From Prevotella sp. UBA4341 (GTDB lineage Bacteria > Bacteroidota > Bacteroidia > Bacteroidales > Bacteroidaceae): DNA of 7,151 nt. Location: contig DGTH01000066.1 in assembly GCA_002393705.1 (NCBI GenBank), forward strand, positions 1 to 7,151, written 5' to 3'. Position numbers and translations under genes: made by a program. The notes beneath the pieces are model-generated. The model saw only the letters and a program-made list of their open reading frames with translations. It was not told where the DNA came from and searched no databases. Positions 4,350-7,151 of this stretch are shown here, piece by piece; the stretch's first letter is position 1; every line of letters begins with the position of its first letter.

Positions 4350-6098
4350 ATGGACAGATTCCAATGGCAGAAAAGCCTCGAAAGCGTCTATGCCGCCTAC
4401 CCCGAGGCACAGCGTAAACCCATCATCGGCATTACGGGCAACTACGCCGAGCCGGACTGTAAACTCGGCGAGGGCTACTACAAGCAGGTCGTGAAGGCTG
4501 GTGGCGTGCCTGTCATCATTCCGCCACTCACCGACACCGATGCCATGATTAATACGCTCGACCACATAGACGGACTGCTGCTCAGCGGCGGTGCCGACTA
4601 TAATCCGCTCTACTGTGGCGAGGAGCCGCTGCCGCGCTTAGGAGGCATCAACAGCGAGCGCGACCTGCCGGAACTGCTCATCACCCAACTGGCCTACAAC
4701 CGCCAGATTCCCATGCTCGGCATTTGCCGGGGCATTCAGACCTTAGCCATAGCCCTCGGCGGACATGTAGCGCAGGACATCGGCGCAAGCAGCGTCAAGC
4801 ACGCGCAGGATGCACGTCGCCAGGAGCCTACCCACAGCATCAACATCGAACCTGACTCCACCCTCTACCATATATATAATAAGGAGGAGCGACTTTTCGT
4901 CAACTCCTTCCACCACCAGGCCGTTGACCAGACGGGCCAGCGTTTCCGCGTTACGGCGCGTGCAGCCGACGGCACCATCGAGGCCATGGAGAGCTGCGAG
5001 TTCAAAAGCATCATGGGCGTACAGTGGCACCCCGAGTGTCTGGCCGACGGACAGCCCCTCTTCCAGTGGCTCGTACGCCAGGCGACCCAGTATCGTGCTG
5101 CGGCCGACCTGCACCGCCGCGTGCTGACGCTCGACACGCACTGCGACACCCCCATGTTCTTTCCGCAGAACATCAACTTCGGCAGCCGCGACGAGCGCAT
5201 ACTCGTCGATTTGCACAAAATGTCGGAAGGTCGTCAGGATGCAGTCATCATGGCCGCCTACCTGCCACAACCCAAGATAGGCGAGACCTTCTCCTCAAGG
5301 GTAGCCACCGAGGTGAGCAGCCCTACGGAGTATGCCGACCTTATCTTTGACAAGATAGAAGACATCGTCTCCCGCCATAAGGACTACCTCAGCATAGCCC
5401 GTACGCCCAGCGACCTCTACGGCGACAAGCGCCACGGCCGCAAGTCAGTCATGCTGGCCATTGAGAACGGACTGGCCCTCAACGGCAACCTGCAGACGCT
5501 GCGACACTTCTCGCAGCGAGGCATTGTCTATATGACGCTCTGCCACAACGGCGATAACGACATCTGCGACTCGGCCCGTGGCTGCACAACCCACAACGGC
5601 GTGTCGCTCTTCGGTGAACAGGTCATACGCGAAATGAACCGTCTGGGCATCATGGTCGATCTGAGCCATGCCAGCGAGAAGAGTTTCTTCGATGCCCTGC
5701 TCATCAGCCGCCACCCCATCGTCTGTACGCACAGCTGTTGCCGTGCGCTTTGTGACCACCCGCGTAACCTGACCGACGAGCAGATGCGAGCCCTCGCAGC
5801 CGCCGGCGGCGTCATGCAGGTGACGCTCTATCATGGCTTCCTGCGCAGCGACGCCGAGGCTACCGTGCTCGACGTCTTGGCCCATCTGGACCATGCCATC
5901 AAGGTTATGGGCATTGACCATGTAGGCATAGGAACCGACTTCGATGGCGACGGCGGCGTGCGTGGCTTGGCCAGCTCTTCCGAACTCATCAACTTTACCC
6001 GTCAGCTCCTGCTTCGTCATTACACCGAGAGTGACATCCAGAAAATCTGGGGTGGCAATTTCCTCCGTGTCATGTCGCAGGTGCAGCGACAGGAGTAA
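4350..6098 (+). CDS. Fused gamma-glutamyl hydrolase-like (C26) and M19 zinc dipeptidase protein
   Basis: The 582-residue protein joins two complete enzymes. Residues about 23-243 are a class I glutamine-amidotransferase-like domain of the peptidase C26 / PuuD type. It has the LLLSGGADYNP segment (76-86), the nucleophile C126 in GICRG, and H227 and E229 in WHPE. Residues about 257-578 are an M19 (renal-type) dipeptidase with every metal and substrate residue of human DPEP1 in matching order: H264 and D266 (HCD), E372, H440, H461, R472 and D530. The H440-H461 gap of 21 and the H461-R472 gap of 11 equal the human ones. C26 enzymes cut gamma-glutamyl bonds and M19 enzymes cut dipeptides including Cys-Gly, so a gamma-glutamyl tripeptide such as glutathione, or a gamma-linked wall peptide, is a reasonable substrate guess. 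There is no signal peptide, so it is cytoplasmic. The frame is unbroken across the junction and the linker (about 244-256) is short. The regulator gene lies 11 bases upstream. Confidence 0.93.
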   Translation: MDRFQWQKSLESVYAAYPEAQRKPIIGITGNYAEPDCKLGEGYYKQVVKAGGVPVIIPPLTDTDAMINTLDHIDGLLLSGGADYNPLYCGEEPLPRLGGINSERDLPELLITQLAYNRQIPMLGICRGIQTLAIALGGHVAQDIGASSVKHAQDARRQEPTHSINIEPDSTLYHIYNKEERLFVNSFHHQAVDQTGQRFRVTARAADGTIEAMESCEFKSIMGVQWHPECLADGQPLFQWLVRQATQYRAAADLHRRVLTLDTHCDTPMFFPQNINFGSRDERILVDLHKMSEGRQDAVIMAAYLPQPKIGETFSSRVATEVSSPTEYADLIFDKIEDIVSRHKDYLSIARTPSDLYGDKRHGRKSVMLAIENGLALNGNLQTLRHFSQRGIVYMTLCHNGDNDICDSARGCTTHNGVSLFGEQVIREMNRLGIMVDLSHASEKSFFDALLISRHPIVCTHSCCRALCDHPRNLTDEQMRALAAAGGVMQVTLYHGFLRSDAEATVLDVLAHLDHAIKVMGIDHVGIGTDFDGDGGVRGLASSSELINFTRQLLLRHYTESDIQKIWGGNFLRVMSQVQRQE

Positions 6099-6117
6099 TA
6101 TTGCTTCCAATGTGACA

Positions 6118-7151
6118 ATGAAGAAACTATATATTGAGACATACGGCTGCCAGATGAACGTAGCCGACTCGGAGGTCGTAGCCAGCATCATGCAGATGGC
6201 AGGCTACGAGACGACAGAGTCGCTTGACCAGGCAGATGCCGTCTTTCTGAATACTTGTTCGGTACGCGACAATGCCGAGCAGAAGATTTACCGGCGCCTC
6301 GAGGTGCTCAACGCGCTGCGCCGTCAGCGAGCCGCCGCCACCACCCATCACCCCTCACCTGGCACCCTCGTCATCGGCGTACTTGGCTGCATGGCTGAGC
6401 GCGTCAAGGAGGAGCTGCTGCAGCAGCACGGCTGTGACCTCGTGGCCGGCCCCGACGCCTACCTGAGTCTGCCCGACCTGATAGCCCAGGCCGAGATGGG
6501 CCATAAGGCCATGGACATCGAGCTGTCAACCACTGAGACCTACCGCGACGTGGTGCCTCAGCGCATAGGTCTGGGACACAAGATAGGCGGCTACGTCAGC
6601 ATCATGCGTGGCTGCAACAACTTCTGCCACTACTGCATCGTGCCCTACACCCGGGGCCGTGAGCGCAGCCGCGACGTGCAGAGCATTCTGCGCGAGGTGC
6701 GTGACCTGCGTGACCGTGGCTTCAAGGAGGTGACGCTCCTGGGGCAGAACGTCAATTCGTACTGTAGCCTTACCCCAGGCCTTCTACAGGGGGAGAAGGA
6801 GCTGAAGTTCCCCCAACTGCTGAGAGCCGTGGCAGAGGAAGCCCCCCAGATGCGCATTCGCTTCACCACGAGCCACCCGAAGGACATGAGCGACGAGACG
6901 CTGCACGTCATTGCCGAAATGCCCAATGTCTGCAAGCACATTCACCTGCCCGTGCAGAGCGGCAGCGACAGGATACTGAAACTGATGAACCGCAAATATA
7001 CCCGCGAGTGGTATATGGACCGCGTGGCTGCCATCAGGCGTATCGTGCCTGACTGCGGACTCTCTACCGACATCTTCGTGGGCTACCACTCGGAGACAGA
7101 GGAAGACCACCAGCTCAGCCTGAGCCTGATGCGCGAGGTGGGCTACGACTC
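6118..7151 (+). CDS. miaB: tRNA-2-methylthio-N6-dimethylallyladenosine synthase MiaB (5' part, cut by window edge)
   Basis: 344 codons are visible and the frame is still open at the right edge, so the C-terminal part, including the TRAM RNA-binding domain, lies outside. MiaB is a radical-SAM methylthiotransferase that adds a methylthio group to i6A37 of tRNAs reading codons that start with U. The N-terminal MTTase domain opens MKKLYIETYGCQMN and has C11, C47 and C91 for the auxiliary iron-sulphur cluster. The radical-SAM motif CxxxCxxC is C166, C170 and C173, followed by IVPYTRGRERSR, a MiaB hallmark. The later LLGQNVNSY (207-215) and HLPVQSGSD (276-284) blocks also fit MiaB rather than RimO or MtaB. 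An alanine/histidine-rich patch (about 70-82) before the third cysteine looks longer than usual. The start at 6118 gives the standard family N-terminus; GTG at 6112 is an in-frame alternative. It lies 19 bases after the hydrolase fusion with no terminator between. Confidence 0.96.
   Translation, partial: MKKLYIETYGCQMNVADSEVVASIMQMAGYETTESLDQADAVFLNTCSVRDNAEQKIYRRLEVLNALRRQRAAATTHHPSPGTLVIGVLGCMAERVKEELLQQHGCDLVAGPDAYLSLPDLIAQAEMGHKAMDIELSTTETYRDVVPQRIGLGHKIGGYVSIMRGCNNFCHYCIVPYTRGRERSRDVQSILREVRDLRDRGFKEVTLLGQNVNSYCSLTPGLLQGEKELKFPQLLRAVAEEAPQMRIRFTTSHPKDMSDETLHVIAEMPNVCKHIHLPVQSGSDRILKLMNRKYTREWYMDRVAAIRRIVPDCGLSTDIFVGYHSETEEDHQLSLSLMREVGYD

Noticed and set aside
4869..4890. AT-rich run followed by AAGGAGG inside the hydrolase gene, resembling an internal promoter and ribosome site
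   Set aside because: It encodes ordinary codons of the C26 domain, no start codon follows at the right distance, and this phylum uses neither -10 TATAAT nor strong Shine-Dalgarno sites.
6110..6115. ATGTGA minimal start-stop just before miaB
   Set aside because: A six-base coincidence; the miaB start at 6118 already gives the full family N-terminus.

Overview
This window looks like chromosomal DNA of a Bacteroidota (Bacteroidetes) bacterium, most likely Prevotella/Segatella or a close relative. This is judged from protein character, the GC-rich coding style (frequent GGC, CTG, AAG, GAC) set against AT-rich gaps, the near absence of Shine-Dalgarno sequences, and promoter motifs of the Bacteroidota -33 TTTG / -7 TAnnTTTG kind. 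All genes run on the + strand. No rRNA, tRNA, CRISPR array, IS element or phage gene is visible.

Layout. Positions 1-205 are a gene-free leader with several competing inverted repeats and a -7-like promoter element. Next come a bcp-type thiol peroxidase (206-664) and a small secreted DUF2147 protein (741-1142), each possibly its own unit. A 208-base gap (1143-1350) holds a strong hairpin and a textbook -33/-7 promoter.

That promoter starts a compact run that continues to the right edge. It comprises three successive FKBP-type peptidyl-prolyl isomerases (1351-1956 cytoplasmic, 2000-2872 lipoprotein, 2872-3876 exported soluble), an Lrp/AsnC-family regulator (3877-4338), a two-domain fusion of a class I glutamine-amidotransferase-like gamma-glutamyl hydrolase (peptidase C26) with an M19 zinc dipeptidase (4350-6098), and the 5' part of miaB (6118 to the edge, cut off). 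Gaps within the run are 43, -1, 0, 11 and 19 bases, so one transcript is plausible.

How the genes may work together. The three isomerases cover the cytoplasm, a membrane-anchored site and the periplasm with the same fold, which suggests a protein-folding module made by duplication. The regulator abuts the fused hydrolase and may control it or the whole run in response to an amino acid. The fusion joins an enzyme class that cuts gamma-glutamyl bonds to one that cuts dipeptides, so it could take a gamma-glutamyl peptide to free amino acids in one polypeptide. This is the most interesting item here. Most of the rest is ordinary core-genome content, and I see no clear sign of a wholly new defence, mobile or RNA system.
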